Numbered from the stretch's first letter, positions 7,045-15,621 are shown. The stretch is 24,758 nucleotides of DNA from Cellvibrionaceae bacterium (GCA_030597965.1 JAUVQU010000007.1:1-24758); one strand, 5' to 3'. Notes: a model not told the origin generated them from the letters alone. Translations and numbers: made by a program.

Positions 7045-7878
7045 TTAAAGGCGGCGATGCGCCAGTACTGGCATTTCCTGCCGCAACGTTTCCAAATGAG
7101 ACATGTCCAGATCTGCAAAAATAACACCTGGGCCAGCGTCGATTTGTGCCAGAATTTCACCCCATGGATCGACTATGCATGAATGCCCCCACGTGCGGCG
7201 CCGTGAAGAGTGCGCACCACCTTGATTGGCGGCCAAGATATAACACTGATTTTCAATGGCCCTTGCGCGCAATAAAACCTCCCAGTGAGCCTGCCCGGTG
7301 GCATAGGTAAACGCCGAGGGGACCACCAATACATTGGCTCCCAGCTCTGATAGCGCTCGGTAGAGTTCCGGGAATCTCAAGTCATAGCAAATAGACAAGC
7401 CCAAAGTTACATCAGGCAAAGAGGCTATGACTGGCTGATCACCGCCCGCAGAATAGGTGTCCGATTCTCGATAACGACCGGTGCCATCATCGACATCCAC
7501 ATCAAACAAATGCATCTTGTCGTAACGACTGACTTCAGCCCCTTCTGGAGAATATACAAAACAACTGGTAAAGACTCTATCAGGTAACGGGGCACGCTCT
7601 TGAATGTCTACCTCTGTCGTTGGCAGCGTACCGCCAACAACCCACAAACCTAAACTGGACGCCTGTCGGGAAAGAAACTCACGTAAATATCCGTCGGGAG
7701 ATGTATTTTGCTGACCCAATGCGAGCCATCCCCGTTTGCCCCCCATGCGATAGAAATTCTCAGGCAACAAGACCAACTCGGCACCACCTGCTGCAGCCTG
7801 CTTCAGTAATTCAGATGCGGCATAAAGATTAGCCTCTATCTTCCGGCCACTGACCATTTGTATCACTGCAACTTTCAT
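7045..7878 (-). CDS. Nitrilase-superfamily amidohydrolase (Nit1/Nit2-like, likely deaminated glutathione amidase)
   Basis: This is a carbon-nitrogen hydrolase of 277 residues. The catalytic triad is intact: E40 (LLPENF), K121 (YDKMHLFDV) and C164 (LSICYDLRFPELYR). The sequence resembles the Nit1/NitA branch, which hydrolyses deaminated glutathione and so repairs a side product of transaminases, but substrate cannot be fixed from sequence alone; omega-amidase is the main alternative. The start ATG has TAGG upstream. It lies 30 bases downstream of yhdP. In Pseudomonas the same gene sits between yhdP and tldD, so the position is conserved although tldD is absent here. Expression is probably from the mre-rng-yhdP transcript. 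Confidence 0.92.
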   Translation of the reverse strand: MKVAVIQMVSGRKIEANLYAASELLKQAAAGGAELVLLPENFYRMGGKRGWLALGQQNTSPDGYLREFLSRQASSLGLWVVGGTLPTTEVDIQERAPLPDRVFTSCFVYSPEGAEVSRYDKMHLFDVDVDDGTGRYRESDTYSAGGDQPVIASLPDVTLGLSICYDLRFPELYRALSELGANVLVVPSAFTYATGQAHWEVLLRARAIENQCYILAANQGGAHSSRRRTWGHSCIVDPWGEILAQIDAGPGVIFADLDMSHLETLRQEMPVLAHRRL

Positions 7879-7908
7879 AGCCGGCCTATAAGATCACACA
7901 ATTAAGCA

Positions 7909-10900
7909 TTAACAGTCGGAGTCACATTCAGCATCTCGCTGCTTAGCTTCTTCAGATTCTTTACGTACATCCTTAGTCGCATCTTTAGCTGCCTTGCCAT
8001 CGAACAAACGCTTAAATTTAACTTCAGGATCGGTCCATGAGCCTTTCATTTCATAGCTGGCACTGCCCACATTATCCACTTGGGTCTTAAATATTTTACT
8101 GACCGCATACACACCAAGTGCGACTGGAAGCCCGCCGGCCAAGGCGGCAATTACCGCCGCATTACTGCTCACAGGCAGCGTTGCCACCATGGTGGTGTCC
8201 AAGGTTTCTTTGCGCAAATTGATTTGCCCGCCCATCTGTAAGCTGGCCGACAGCGTATCGACAACCACTGGCTCGGTTATAAATAATTTACCTTCGGCAA
8301 AATCGAGCTTTCCGTTGATGCTATCGAAAGACATTCCTGTTTTATAGACATCAGAAAAATCAAGCTGCAAGCGCCTGGCCCAACTGTCGAAATTAAACAA
8401 TCCCAACAAACGCAACAATGCACTGCTGGCCTGACCTGTCACCTTGAAGAAACGACCTTTATCCACATCCAAAATTACCTGCCCTTGTAAGCCCGATAAG
8501 CTGACCATGGCAGGAGAGCCGTGCCATGCGACATCACTGATTAAGCGAGTGTTCTCCGCTTCCAGTAGCTTTGGCTGCCCAAAGTTTTCCCATACACTCA
8601 CGAGATCAGTGCTATACACCATGCCATCAAAATGACTTCTGTCACCGTTTTCAGTCCTTACCCAGGAGAATTTAGCTCCCGCTTGCTGTTCAGGCTTAGC
8701 GCCTAATTTAGCACCCAAAATATCCGCCTGTAATTCCGTCACCTCTATGCCTGAAACCTCTGGATTTACAGAAAAAGACCAACGCCCTAAATTAAGATCC
8801 CCTATTCGAACATCCTCAATTTTGACATCCATTGCGATCAAGTCTCGTGGATCCAAACCAGCCAGAGGATCTTCTTCAGTAATCGGCTCATCTGGGTTAT
8901 CGGATTCCCCTGTAGGCCAATAAAAATAATCCAAGTCCAGAGTCAGTGGCCGCTTTTCATACCAATAGACTGTACCCCCAACGACAGGATGATGAACATT
9001 AATAGCCCAACCGTCCTCAATCGCCTCTCCGCCCAACTCAACACCATCAAACGCCAGATCACCCCAGCCCAGCTGATCGACTGATAGGGATAAATTCAGA
9101 GGAAAAGAATCAGTATCGCCCTCTGATTCAGTCGTATATTCACCGCTAAAACCGCCATAGCGCTGTATGGTATCCAGCCACGCGTCCACATCTGCTATAG
9201 CAAGCTCACCGTCGATCAATAAACCAGTATCTGGTAGGTTTTCTGCATCCATAGCCATTAAATTTGGCTGGCTCGCCTTTAGAATACGCCCCAAACCTGC
9301 TCGTAATTGACCATTTGCCTGCTCTAATTGCACCTGTATTAAGTTCTTATAAGCAATCGTATAACTTTGCTGACCACCCTTAATTCGAGCCTCAACATTC
9401 AATACAGACGCAGCATCGGACGCTTTCCCATACGGTTCAGGCAAATCAACAACCACACCCTCCAAATCACTATTGAATGTCAAAAGCGCACTGTAATCTT
9501 TCTTATCAGCCGGCGCAGGCAATATCATAGATCCAGTAAAGGGTGCTTTCCCCTCAGCAAATCTTACTTCGGGGCGGCTTAACCAATCAGCAACATCCCG
9601 CATTTCAACCTGGGTATCAAAGCCAATAACGGTTCTAAAACCATCATCAACAACCGCAGAATCAACTCGAGCCTGCAAAGGCTCTCCCCACAAGGTTGCG
9701 GCCAATCCCGAGGCGCGCAAGCCGGTGTCGGAACGAAAGGTTAAAGCCCCGGTAATCGCCTTAAACTCAAGATTTAAGTCATCCATATTCAACTGGGCAT
9801 TGCGCAGGGAGACCTTAATATCTTGAGCGGCACCCGGTTCGCCTGCCGCCAGCGGAATGGCTAAATTAACATGGCTATTTAAGGCCCCAGATAAACGCCA
9901 GGCATCGAAGGTAGAGCCAAAGGTTTTACGCAATGGCGTATCCACCAACAGGGCCAAACCATCCTCGGCCCTACCCACCACATCACCTTCTATGAGCAGT
10001 AAACTTCCGTCACCTTGAGGGTTATCACCTTTGAGAAGGATTTCAACCTGCTTAACATTGCTGCCCAGTAAACGCGCATGATCAACAACACCACTAAGAT
10101 CTTTATCATCCAAAGAAACAAACGCCGAAAAATCATTGAGCTCTGGCCACTGAGGGTCAAATTTCAAATCCCCAGCTTCAACATCAATCGACAACTGGGT
10201 TGATGTAACAATTGGCTGCCCTTTTGTCCAATAATTACGCAGAACAAAACCCGCTTCAGGCACATCACCACCCAATAATGCTTGATCCAACCAACTGAGT
10301 AGATTCTCTGACAAAGTATAGGGCACCAATACTTTGTGCTGCAGAACGTCGCTACCAATCAAACCTAACTGTAAAATCAGTTCAGCGGGGCGACTGTTGG
10401 CCTCCAGCGGCGAATCAAGAGAAAAGTAGCCCTTCACGGAGCCGACGTCTCCTGACAATTCAAGTAAACCACTGTTAACAAATATCTGATTGGCTTCTTT
10501 ATTAACGGACCATTTAACCTGCCCCCTAATAAGATCCGTCACAATAGGTTTTTTATAAACCGAAGGGAAAAATACTTCAAAATGATTGGCTGAATCAATA
10601 TCAACAAAGCCGATAGCCGACGTCGACTCCACATAGCCATTGAGATGTTTCACGCCCGGTACGCCGTGCCAAGGATCGATACTCACATCGACTAAATTAG
10701 CCTTAACCACAAAGTCCTTCGGTGACTTATTAGGCAGTAACACATCAAGGTTCTGGACGCTTCCTTTAGGATCTAAAGCAGCAACCAAGTCTTTAATACT
10801 GTCTGGTAAGCGCGCTTCCGCCTTTAATACAGCCGCCCAGGAATCAAGCGCTAAATCTTCAACATAGAGATTTAAAGAGCCCGAGTGAACATCAGAACTA

Positions 10901-11931
10901 ATGGATATATCCGTCTCAGTACTATTATTCAGCCAAGTAAGTGCAGTTTTTTGTAAATCTAATCGCCAACCTTGATCAATTTGCCAGCGGCCCGTTAGAT
11001 TTGTCGAGATACTCTGCAAACGTTGTTTATTAGCTTCTGTCCGTTCTGGGGTGCTAGCATCTCGATATACGTTCAGATTACCAAGCACCGACAAACGATT
11101 TTCTGCCGACGAAGAAAGCCACAACTCAGAGGAAAGTAATGCACCCGCCAATTCCTCTTTCGCCATAAAGTCTTTTAGGAATAAAGCTAAATGCTCATGA
11201 AGAGGAAAACTGTCAACTTTCAAATAACCCTGACCGGTAAAAGTACTGACCTGACGAGGGTCTCCAAATCCTTCAAATATAAAATCAATTAATTTATGAC
11301 CTTCCCCATCGTTAAAAGAAGTATTAAGCCGATGAAATTCATCATCATTCTGCAACAGCAAACTCGTCAGTTCCAACTGATGCAGACCATCTTCCCGCTG
11401 ATAAAAGTTAATTAAAACGTTTTTGAAATTAATCTGGCGTCCAATTAATAACATGCCCAACATGTTATTAATTGCTGCAGAAACGTCATTGTCTTTTGAG
11501 GGAGTATCATCCTTCGGAGACAACTCAATACCTTCCAGCATCCATGAACCGTCATCATTTTCCGCTAAATTTAATTCGACGCCGTCCATACCAATCTGCC
11601 ATATACGCAGATCTCTCGCCAACAAAGAACCTAGTATATCAATCTCTACTTCAGCAGCATTAACGGCCAACACCGTTTTTTCTCCCGCCGCTATGATTTT
11701 AAGATCGGAAAAGTTTAACTCAGGCCTCAGACTTCCCCACTCAAAAGTTAATTTTCCAAATGAAACTTCCAACCCCAAACGGGAAGAAAGATAATCGCCA
11801 ATATCATCTTTATGTTCCGACACCATAGGCGCGAGCATACGCCCGCACTGAACCACAACCGCTGTAGAAATTAAAACAACGGCAAATAATATCCAGATTT
11901 TTTTGACTAACCAATGTATATATTTGGACAT
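7909..11931 (-). CDS. yhdP: YhdP, AsmA-like envelope phospholipid transport protein
   Basis: YhdP is one of the very large AsmA-like proteins (with TamB and YdbH) thought to form a hydrophobic groove that carries phospholipids from inner to outer membrane. The product has 1340 residues (E. coli about 1270). One N-terminal membrane anchor (about residues 12-30, IWILFAVVLISTAVVVQ) is followed by a long periplasmic body of repeating beta-strand patterns. A C-terminal AsmA_2-type region ends with a small hydrophobic patch (NAAVIAALAGGLPVALGVYAV). The extreme C-terminus is a charged tail (KDATKDVRKESEEAKQRDAE) with two cysteines (ECDSDC). The ATG lies 3 bases after the rng stop with no clear Shine-Dalgarno, so translation probably couples to rng. 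The gene contains a perfect 14-bp inverted repeat around codons 153-163. The rng-yhdP-nit order is conserved. Confidence 0.94.
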   Translation of the reverse strand: MSKYIHWLVKKIWILFAVVLISTAVVVQCGRMLAPMVSEHKDDIGDYLSSRLGLEVSFGKLTFEWGSLRPELNFSDLKIIAAGEKTVLAVNAAEVEIDILGSLLARDLRIWQIGMDGVELNLAENDDGSWMLEGIELSPKDDTPSKDNDVSAAINNMLGMLLIGRQINFKNVLINFYQREDGLHQLELTSLLLQNDDEFHRLNTSFNDGEGHKLIDFIFEGFGDPRQVSTFTGQGYLKVDSFPLHEHLALFLKDFMAKEELAGALLSSELWLSSSAENRLSVLGNLNVYRDASTPERTEANKQRLQSISTNLTGRWQIDQGWRLDLQKTALTWLNNSTETDISISSDVHSGSLNLYVEDLALDSWAAVLKAEARLPDSIKDLVAALDPKGSVQNLDVLLPNKSPKDFVVKANLVDVSIDPWHGVPGVKHLNGYVESTSAIGFVDIDSANHFEVFFPSVYKKPIVTDLIRGQVKWSVNKEANQIFVNSGLLELSGDVGSVKGYFSLDSPLEANSRPAELILQLGLIGSDVLQHKVLVPYTLSENLLSWLDQALLGGDVPEAGFVLRNYWTKGQPIVTSTQLSIDVEAGDLKFDPQWPELNDFSAFVSLDDKDLSGVVDHARLLGSNVKQVEILLKGDNPQGDGSLLLIEGDVVGRAEDGLALLVDTPLRKTFGSTFDAWRLSGALNSHVNLAIPLAAGEPGAAQDIKVSLRNAQLNMDDLNLEFKAITGALTFRSDTGLRASGLAATLWGEPLQARVDSAVVDDGFRTVIGFDTQVEMRDVADWLSRPEVRFAEGKAPFTGSMILPAPADKKDYSALLTFNSDLEGVVVDLPEPYGKASDAASVLNVEARIKGGQQSYTIAYKNLIQVQLEQANGQLRAGLGRILKASQPNLMAMDAENLPDTGLLIDGELAIADVDAWLDTIQRYGGFSGEYTTESEGDTDSFPLNLSLSVDQLGWGDLAFDGVELGGEAIEDGWAINVHHPVVGGTVYWYEKRPLTLDLDYFYWPTGESDNPDEPITEEDPLAGLDPRDLIAMDVKIEDVRIGDLNLGRWSFSVNPEVSGIEVTELQADILGAKLGAKPEQQAGAKFSWVRTENGDRSHFDGMVYSTDLVSVWENFGQPKLLEAENTRLISDVAWHGSPAMVSLSGLQGQVILDVDKGRFFKVTGQASSALLRLLGLFNFDSWARRLQLDFSDVYKTGMSFDSINGKLDFAEGKLFITEPVVVDTLSASLQMGGQINLRKETLDTTMVATLPVSSNAAVIAALAGGLPVALGVYAVSKIFKTQVDNVGSASYEMKGSWTDPEVKFKRLFDGKAAKDATKDVRKESEEAKQRDAECDSDC
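11442..11474. repeat. Perfect 14-bp inverted repeat inside yhdP
   Basis: CAATTAATAACATG (11442-11455) and its exact reverse complement CATGTTATTAATTG (11461-11474) flank the loop CCCAA. In the yhdP mRNA this would make a 14-bp stem about 460 bases into the gene. It is much longer than the other dyads in coding sequence here. Function unknown; it may be a pause, decay or binding site, or coincidence. Confidence 0.75.
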
Positions 11932-11934
11932 AAA

Positions 11935-13422
11935 TTAAACCAGAACAATATCGTATTGTTCCTGGCTATAAACACTCTCAACCTGAAACTGAATAGTACA
12001 GCTAATAAATTCTTCCAAATCAGTCACGTTCGATGACTCTTCATCCAACAACCGATCAATCACTAACGATGAGGCCAACACCAAATATTTTTCATTATTA
12101 TAAGCACGCGCCTCTCGCAAAATCTCTCTGAAAATTTCGTAGCAGATCGTTTCAGTTGACTTTAATGTACCGCGCCCCTGACAAACCGGACAGGGCTCAC
12201 ACATCACCTGCCCTAAGGATTCTCTCGTTCTTTTACGGGTCATCTCCACGAGGCCCAATTCTGACACAGCAGTTAAAGAAATTTTGGCATTATCTCGCTC
12301 CATGATTCGCTCAAGTGTTCTTAGCACCTGCCGCTGATGCTCCAGCTCAACCATATCAATAAAATCTAAAATAATTATGCCGCCCAAATTTCTTAAACGG
12401 AGTTGGCGAGCTATAGCTGTAGCCGCCTCCAGGTTCGTTTTAAATATGGTTTCTTCAAGATTTCGATGCCCGACAAAAGCACCGGTATTCACATCCACCG
12501 TTGTCATAGCTTCAGTCTGCTCAATGATCAAATAACCACCGGATTTCAGCTGCACCTTTTTATCCAATGCTCTTTGTATTTCTTCTTCGACACCGTATAA
12601 ATCAAACAGCGGTCGCTCGCCAGGATAGTGCTCTAAACGCTGACTAATTTCAGGAGCATAGCGATCAGAAAAGCTGCGCATTTTCCCCAATACTTCTCTG
12701 GAGTCAACACGGACTTTCTCTATATGCGGTTTCACATGATCTCGTAAAGTACGCATAAATAAAGGCAGATCTTCATGAATAACCGATCGCACAGGAGCTG
12801 TTACAGTTCGCTGTTGAATTTCACCCCACAGGCGATTAAGGAATGGTATATCTGCACACAGCTCCTCATCGGAAACCCCTTCTGCAACAGTACGTACAAT
12901 AAAGCCACCATCGCATTGAGTTCCTTGCTCCCTGTAACTGGCCATGGTGCTTTCAATCAATAGCCTGAAACGATCCCGCTCTTCTTCATTCTCTATACGC
13001 GTAGAAACACCTATATGCCGAGTCTTGGGCATGTAGACAAGGTAGCGTCCAGATATTGAGATATGCGTAGTTAATCTTGCGCCCTTAGTGCCTATTGGAT
13101 CTTTGACGACTTGTACAACCAGAGACTGTCCTTCATGAATCATTTCCCGGATATCACCCACATCGATATTGCGATTTTCCATGCCATCTTCGTCTAAAGA
13201 TGCAATATCCTGTGCATGAATAAATCCAGCTCGTTCCAACCCAATTTCAACAAACGCAGCCTGCATGCCGGGCAGCACTCGCACCACCTTCCCCTTGAAA
13301 ATATTTCCCACATGGCCACGCCGCTGTGTGCGCTCAATGTGCACTTCCTGCAACATACCGTTTTCAACCAACGCTACCCGAGTTTCCGTAGGCGACGCAT
13401 TGACTAGTATTTCTTCACTCAT
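11935..13422 (-). CDS. rng: Ribonuclease G
   Basis: RNase G is an endonuclease of the RNase E/G family that matures the 5' end of 16S rRNA and degrades certain mRNAs. The 495-residue product covers only the catalytic half, as expected for RNase G. An S1 domain is at about 36-120 (VGNIFKGKVVRVLPGMQAAF). The DNase-I-like domain holds the metal-binding D310 (TTVDVNTGAFVG) and D353 (IIILDFIDM). The zinc-link cysteines C411 and C414 are in CEPCPVCQGRGTL. These correspond to D303, D346, C404 and C407 of RNase E with a constant offset. The start is ATG at 13422. Its final codons form a hairpin next to the yhdP start. It sits downstream of maf, in the order common to gammaproteobacteria (mreBCD-maf-rng-yhdP). 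Confidence 0.97.
   Translation of the reverse strand: MSEEILVNASPTETRVALVENGMLQEVHIERTQRRGHVGNIFKGKVVRVLPGMQAAFVEIGLERAGFIHAQDIASLDEDGMENRNIDVGDIREMIHEGQSLVVQVVKDPIGTKGARLTTHISISGRYLVYMPKTRHIGVSTRIENEEERDRFRLLIESTMASYREQGTQCDGGFIVRTVAEGVSDEELCADIPFLNRLWGEIQQRTVTAPVRSVIHEDLPLFMRTLRDHVKPHIEKVRVDSREVLGKMRSFSDRYAPEISQRLEHYPGERPLFDLYGVEEEIQRALDKKVQLKSGGYLIIEQTEAMTTVDVNTGAFVGHRNLEETIFKTNLEAATAIARQLRLRNLGGIIILDFIDMVELEHQRQVLRTLERIMERDNAKISLTAVSELGLVEMTRKRTRESLGQVMCEPCPVCQGRGTLKSTETICYEIFREILREARAYNNEKYLVLASSLVIDRLLDEESSNVTDLEEFISCTIQFQVESVYSQEQYDIVLV
11943..11961 (-). promoter_or_regulatory. 8-bp perfect hairpin at the rng-yhdP junction
   Basis: GAACAATA (11943-11950) and TATTGTTC (11954-11961) are exact reverse complements with a 3-base loop. 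The stem sits in the last rng codons, about 11 bases before the yhdP ATG, where a ribosome-binding site would normally be. It could limit independent initiation at yhdP and enforce coupling to rng translation. Confidence 0.45.
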
Positions 13423-13444
13423 TGGTGAAAAGCCTGTTCAGAAC

Positions 13445-13468
13445 TAAAAAATGGCTTGTTAAAAAGCC
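13445..13468 (-). terminator. Weak intrinsic terminator or attenuator between maf and rng
   Basis: On the minus strand GGCTT and AAGCC (13468-13464 and 13457-13453) form a 5-bp stem with a 6-base loop, followed by A and then a run of six T. It lies about 25 bases upstream of the rng start codon. The stem is short, so partial termination is more likely than a full stop. Confidence 0.35.
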
Positions 13469-13503
13469 GCTCTTTCATTATTGATTTCAATGCTCTTATT
13501 CCA

Positions 13504-13529
13504 CAACTTTACTTGCTCCAACTTTACTT
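13504..13529. repeat. 15-bp imperfect tandem repeat across the maf stop codon
   Basis: CAACTTTACTT occurs at 13504-13514 and 13519-13529, giving a period of 15 bases, with a partial third unit (TTCCA) after it. The unit includes the maf stop codon, so the arrangement looks like a local duplication of the gene's 3' end. No function is apparent. Confidence 0.6.
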
Positions 13530-14105
13530 ATTCCAAGAAGGAACTGAAAATTCATTTAAGAGCAACTGAGTCTCATACAAGGGTAAACCGACAACCGCGC
13601 TATAACTGCCCGACAAATTCTTCACAAAAACACCCCCCAAACCCTGAATCCCGTAGCCTCCAGCTTTATCTTTTGGCTCCCCTGATTCCCAATAAATCCT
13701 TATTTCTTTCTCAGTGAGCACTCGAAAATCCACATCACTAACAGACAATTTAACTTGGTGGTTTTCTGCATCTTTTAAGGCAACAGCCGTCATAACTTGA
13801 TGCCTGTTGCCGGAGAGCCGTTTCAGCATAGATACAGCATCAGCTTGATTTTTCGGTTTTTCCAAAATAATACCATCAGACACAACGATCGTATCCGCGC
13901 CCAATACAGGTTTTTTATCATGCGCCAGCGACTCAAAGCCAACGAGAGATTTTTCTAACGCTAACCTCTGCACATAAACTGCTGGCAATTCCCCCTCTTT
14001 ACGTTCCTCAGGAACATTGACAGAGATCACTGAGTATATGACACCAATCTGAGACAGTAATTCACGCCTGCGAGGGGATTTTGATGCCAAATAAAGATCA
14101 GCCAT
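13524..14105 (-). CDS. Maf-family nucleotide pyrophosphatase (YhdE-type, dTTP/UTP)
   Basis: Maf proteins hydrolyse non-canonical or canonical nucleoside triphosphates to monophosphates. The YhdE branch acts on dTTP, UTP and modified pyrimidines, and has been linked to cell-division arrest. The product has 193 residues (E. coli YhdE 197). It begins with the signature LYLASKSPRRRELLSQIG, contains the catalytic aspartate D71 in GADTIV, and has the conserved KDKAGGYGIQGLGG segment. I place the start at the ATG at 14105 with AAGAGA upstream, rather than the in-frame TTG two codons earlier. The position between mreD and rng is the usual one for YhdE, which favours that branch over YceF (m7GTP). A 15-bp tandem repeat overlaps its stop codon. 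Confidence 0.93.
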   Translation of the reverse strand: MADLYLASKSPRRRELLSQIGVIYSVISVNVPEERKEGELPAVYVQRLALEKSLVGFESLAHDKKPVLGADTIVVSDGIILEKPKNQADAVSMLKRLSGNRHQVMTAVALKDAENHQVKLSVSDVDFRVLTEKEIRIYWESGEPKDKAGGYGIQGLGGVFVKNLSGSYSAVVGLPLYETQLLLNEFSVPSWNK

Positions 14106-14196
14106 GAACAAAATCTCTTATTAATTGGACTCTATTGTACACACTACTATAGGAAGCACAGAAAAAAGGAGCGTCTGATCATCAAGATAAAATCAC

Positions 14197-14679
14197 TTAA
14201 GACACTCGATAACGAGCCACTATCGAGCTCATTAATAACACGACAAAAGGCCACGCCAGTGCGCTTACTAACGCAGGCAAAGCCAGCAGCAGAGAAGATG
14301 TCTCCCTTCCAACCAAACTATGCACCCAGTTATTAATTAACTGCTGTAAAAGAACGAGGAAAAAGACGTAGATCACCTGCTGCCCAGTACTGTAACTGCG
14401 TACCCGCTGATAAGATAATAAACAGACATAGACCACAAGCATTAGCGATAAAGCGTGTTGGCCCAACACGCCACCACTGAGTAAATCCACCCAACAACCC
14501 AACAACCAAAGCATTAAAACGTTCATACTTTGCGGTAAAGATAAGGCCCAATAAATTACCAATAAGGTCACAAATTGTGGGCGCAACCACTGCCATAAAC
14601 CGGATAACGGGTAGACTGAAAGTAACATCGCCAGCAAAAAACTGAACGTAATTATCATGCGATTATGACTGTCATTCAT
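14197..14679 (-). CDS. mreD: Rod shape-determining protein MreD
   Basis: MreD is an inner-membrane protein of the Rod (elongasome) complex that balances MreC activation of PBP2/RodA. The product has 160 residues (E. coli 162), nearly all hydrophobic, with about five membrane spans and the family motif LLGCWVDLLSGGVLGQHAL. The open frame extends to 14727, but the ATG at 14679 (MNDSHNRMIIT) is preferred because it overlaps the mreC stop by 8 bases in an AATGAATGA junction. That arrangement is typical of translational coupling and gives the expected length. The 91-bp gap to maf shows no clear terminator. Confidence 0.92.
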   Translation of the reverse strand: MNDSHNRMIITFSFLLAMLLSVYPLSGLWQWLRPQFVTLLVIYWALSLPQSMNVLMLWLLGCWVDLLSGGVLGQHALSLMLVVYVCLLSYQRVRSYSTGQQVIYVFFLVLLQQLINNWVHSLVGRETSSLLLALPALVSALAWPFVVLLMSSIVARYRVS

Positions 14680-15520
14680 TAGCTGGCTCCAGAGCGGCCT
14701 GATCCTCGCCAAGTACCAGTAAAACATGACGACTGCGATTCAATTGAGCCTGAGGTCGCGCAATAATTTCAGCAAAAGATTTCCCGGGATCGTTTACCAC
14801 AGACTCCACTTCAGCCACAGGGTATCCAACAGGAAAACGCCCCCCTAAACCAGAGCTTACCAACAGGTCACCGACACGAATATCCACAGTATTCGATACG
14901 TGCCTTAAAATAAGCTTATGCAAATCACCTGTACCTTCAGCCACAGCACGCACACCATTGCGATTCACTTGCACCGGCAAAGCGTGGGTGGAATCAGTCA
15001 CCAACAACACCTGCGAAGTCGCTTCACGCACTTCGACCACCTGCCCCATAAGGCCAGAAGCATCTAACAAAGGCTGACCTAAATAGACACCATGACGCAG
15101 CCCTTTATTAATCACGACTTTGTGCATTAATGGATCAGGTGATACACCTATCAGCTCTGCCACCAATACGTGATCTTCAACCATTTCGGCCGAGTTCAAC
15201 AACTGCCTTAATCGCACATTCTCTGCTGCCAAACTCGCCATCTGCTGCAGCTTACCCTTATGAATCAACAGCTCCGCGCGCAAGGTGTCATTTTCACCCT
15301 GCAAGTGATCGCGAGTACGCAGATTATTACCGGCCCAATTCCAAATTTGCCCAGGCCAACTGGTCACATGATAGAACGGCGTGGCAGCGGCTCCTGCCGC
15401 GGAGCGGGCAGGCACCAGATAGTCGGTATAAACACTGACCACGATCAACACGAGCGCCAATGTCCCATAACCGATTACCCGAGAAACAATGGACGGGCCT
15501 TTGGTAAATAATCGCTTAAT
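14672..15520 (-). CDS. mreC: Rod shape-determining protein MreC, apparently with an ATT start codon
   Basis: MreC is a bitopic periplasmic scaffold that activates the elongasome (PBP2/RodA). From 15520 the frame gives 282 residues. A cytoplasmic start (I/M)KRLFTKGPS precedes one membrane span (about 17-35), a coiled coil (about 70-115) and the two beta-domains with HKVVINKGLRHGVYLGQP and DLLVSSGLGGRFPVGYPVA. No in-frame ATG, GTG or TTG exists between the upstream stop (15571) and the TTG at 15460. Starting at that TTG would delete the conserved K-x-x-F-x-x-GPS segment seen in E. coli MreC (MKPIFSRGPS) and cut into the membrane anchor. The ATT at 15520 has GAGGAG seven bases upstream, a near-ideal site. 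It overlaps mreD by 8 bases and is separated from mreB by a strong hairpin terminator. Confidence 0.93.
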   Translation of the reverse strand: MKRLFTKGPSIVSRVIGYGTLALVLIVVSVYTDYLVPARSAAGAAATPFYHVTSWPGQIWNWAGNNLRTRDHLQGENDTLRAELLIHKGKLQQMASLAAENVRLRQLLNSAEMVEDHVLVAELIGVSPDPLMHKVVINKGLRHGVYLGQPLLDASGLMGQVVEVREATSQVLLVTDSTHALPVQVNRNGVRAVAEGTGDLHKLILRHVSNTVDIRVGDLLVSSGLGGRFPVGYPVAEVESVVNDPGKSFAEIIARPQAQLNRSRHVLLVLGEDQAALEPANE

Positions 15521-15527
15521 GTTTTTT

Positions 15528-15533
15528 CTCCTC
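15528..15533 (-). promoter_or_regulatory. Ribosome-binding site that fixes the mreC ATT start
   Basis: The minus strand reads GAGGAG, then AAAAAAC, then ATT AAG CGA. Spacing from the Shine-Dalgarno to ATT is 7 bases. The alternative TTG at 15460 has only GGGA two bases away, which is too close. This is the main evidence for ATT as initiator. Confidence 0.7.
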
Positions 15534-15592
15534 GAAATACAAACCAGAGCGTTCAGATAATTTAAGCTTTAGGATACATCTATACCCAAAAC

Positions 15593-15621
15593 AAAAAAAC
15601 GCCGCAATGCGGCGTTTTTTT
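15593..15621. terminator. Strong intrinsic terminator between mreB and mreC
   Basis: AAAAAAACGCCGC (15593-15605) and GCGGCGTTTTTTT (15609-15621) are exact reverse complements around the loop AAT. The core is a 6-bp all-GC stem flanked by A7 and T7, so it can work in both directions. It lies 16 bases after the mreB stop and would end much of the mreB transcript before mreC. Confidence 0.88.

Noticed and set aside
7620..7832. Small plus-strand frames opposite nit, yhdP, rng and mreB
   Set aside because: All lie inside well-supported genes and show no family motif; treated as shadows.
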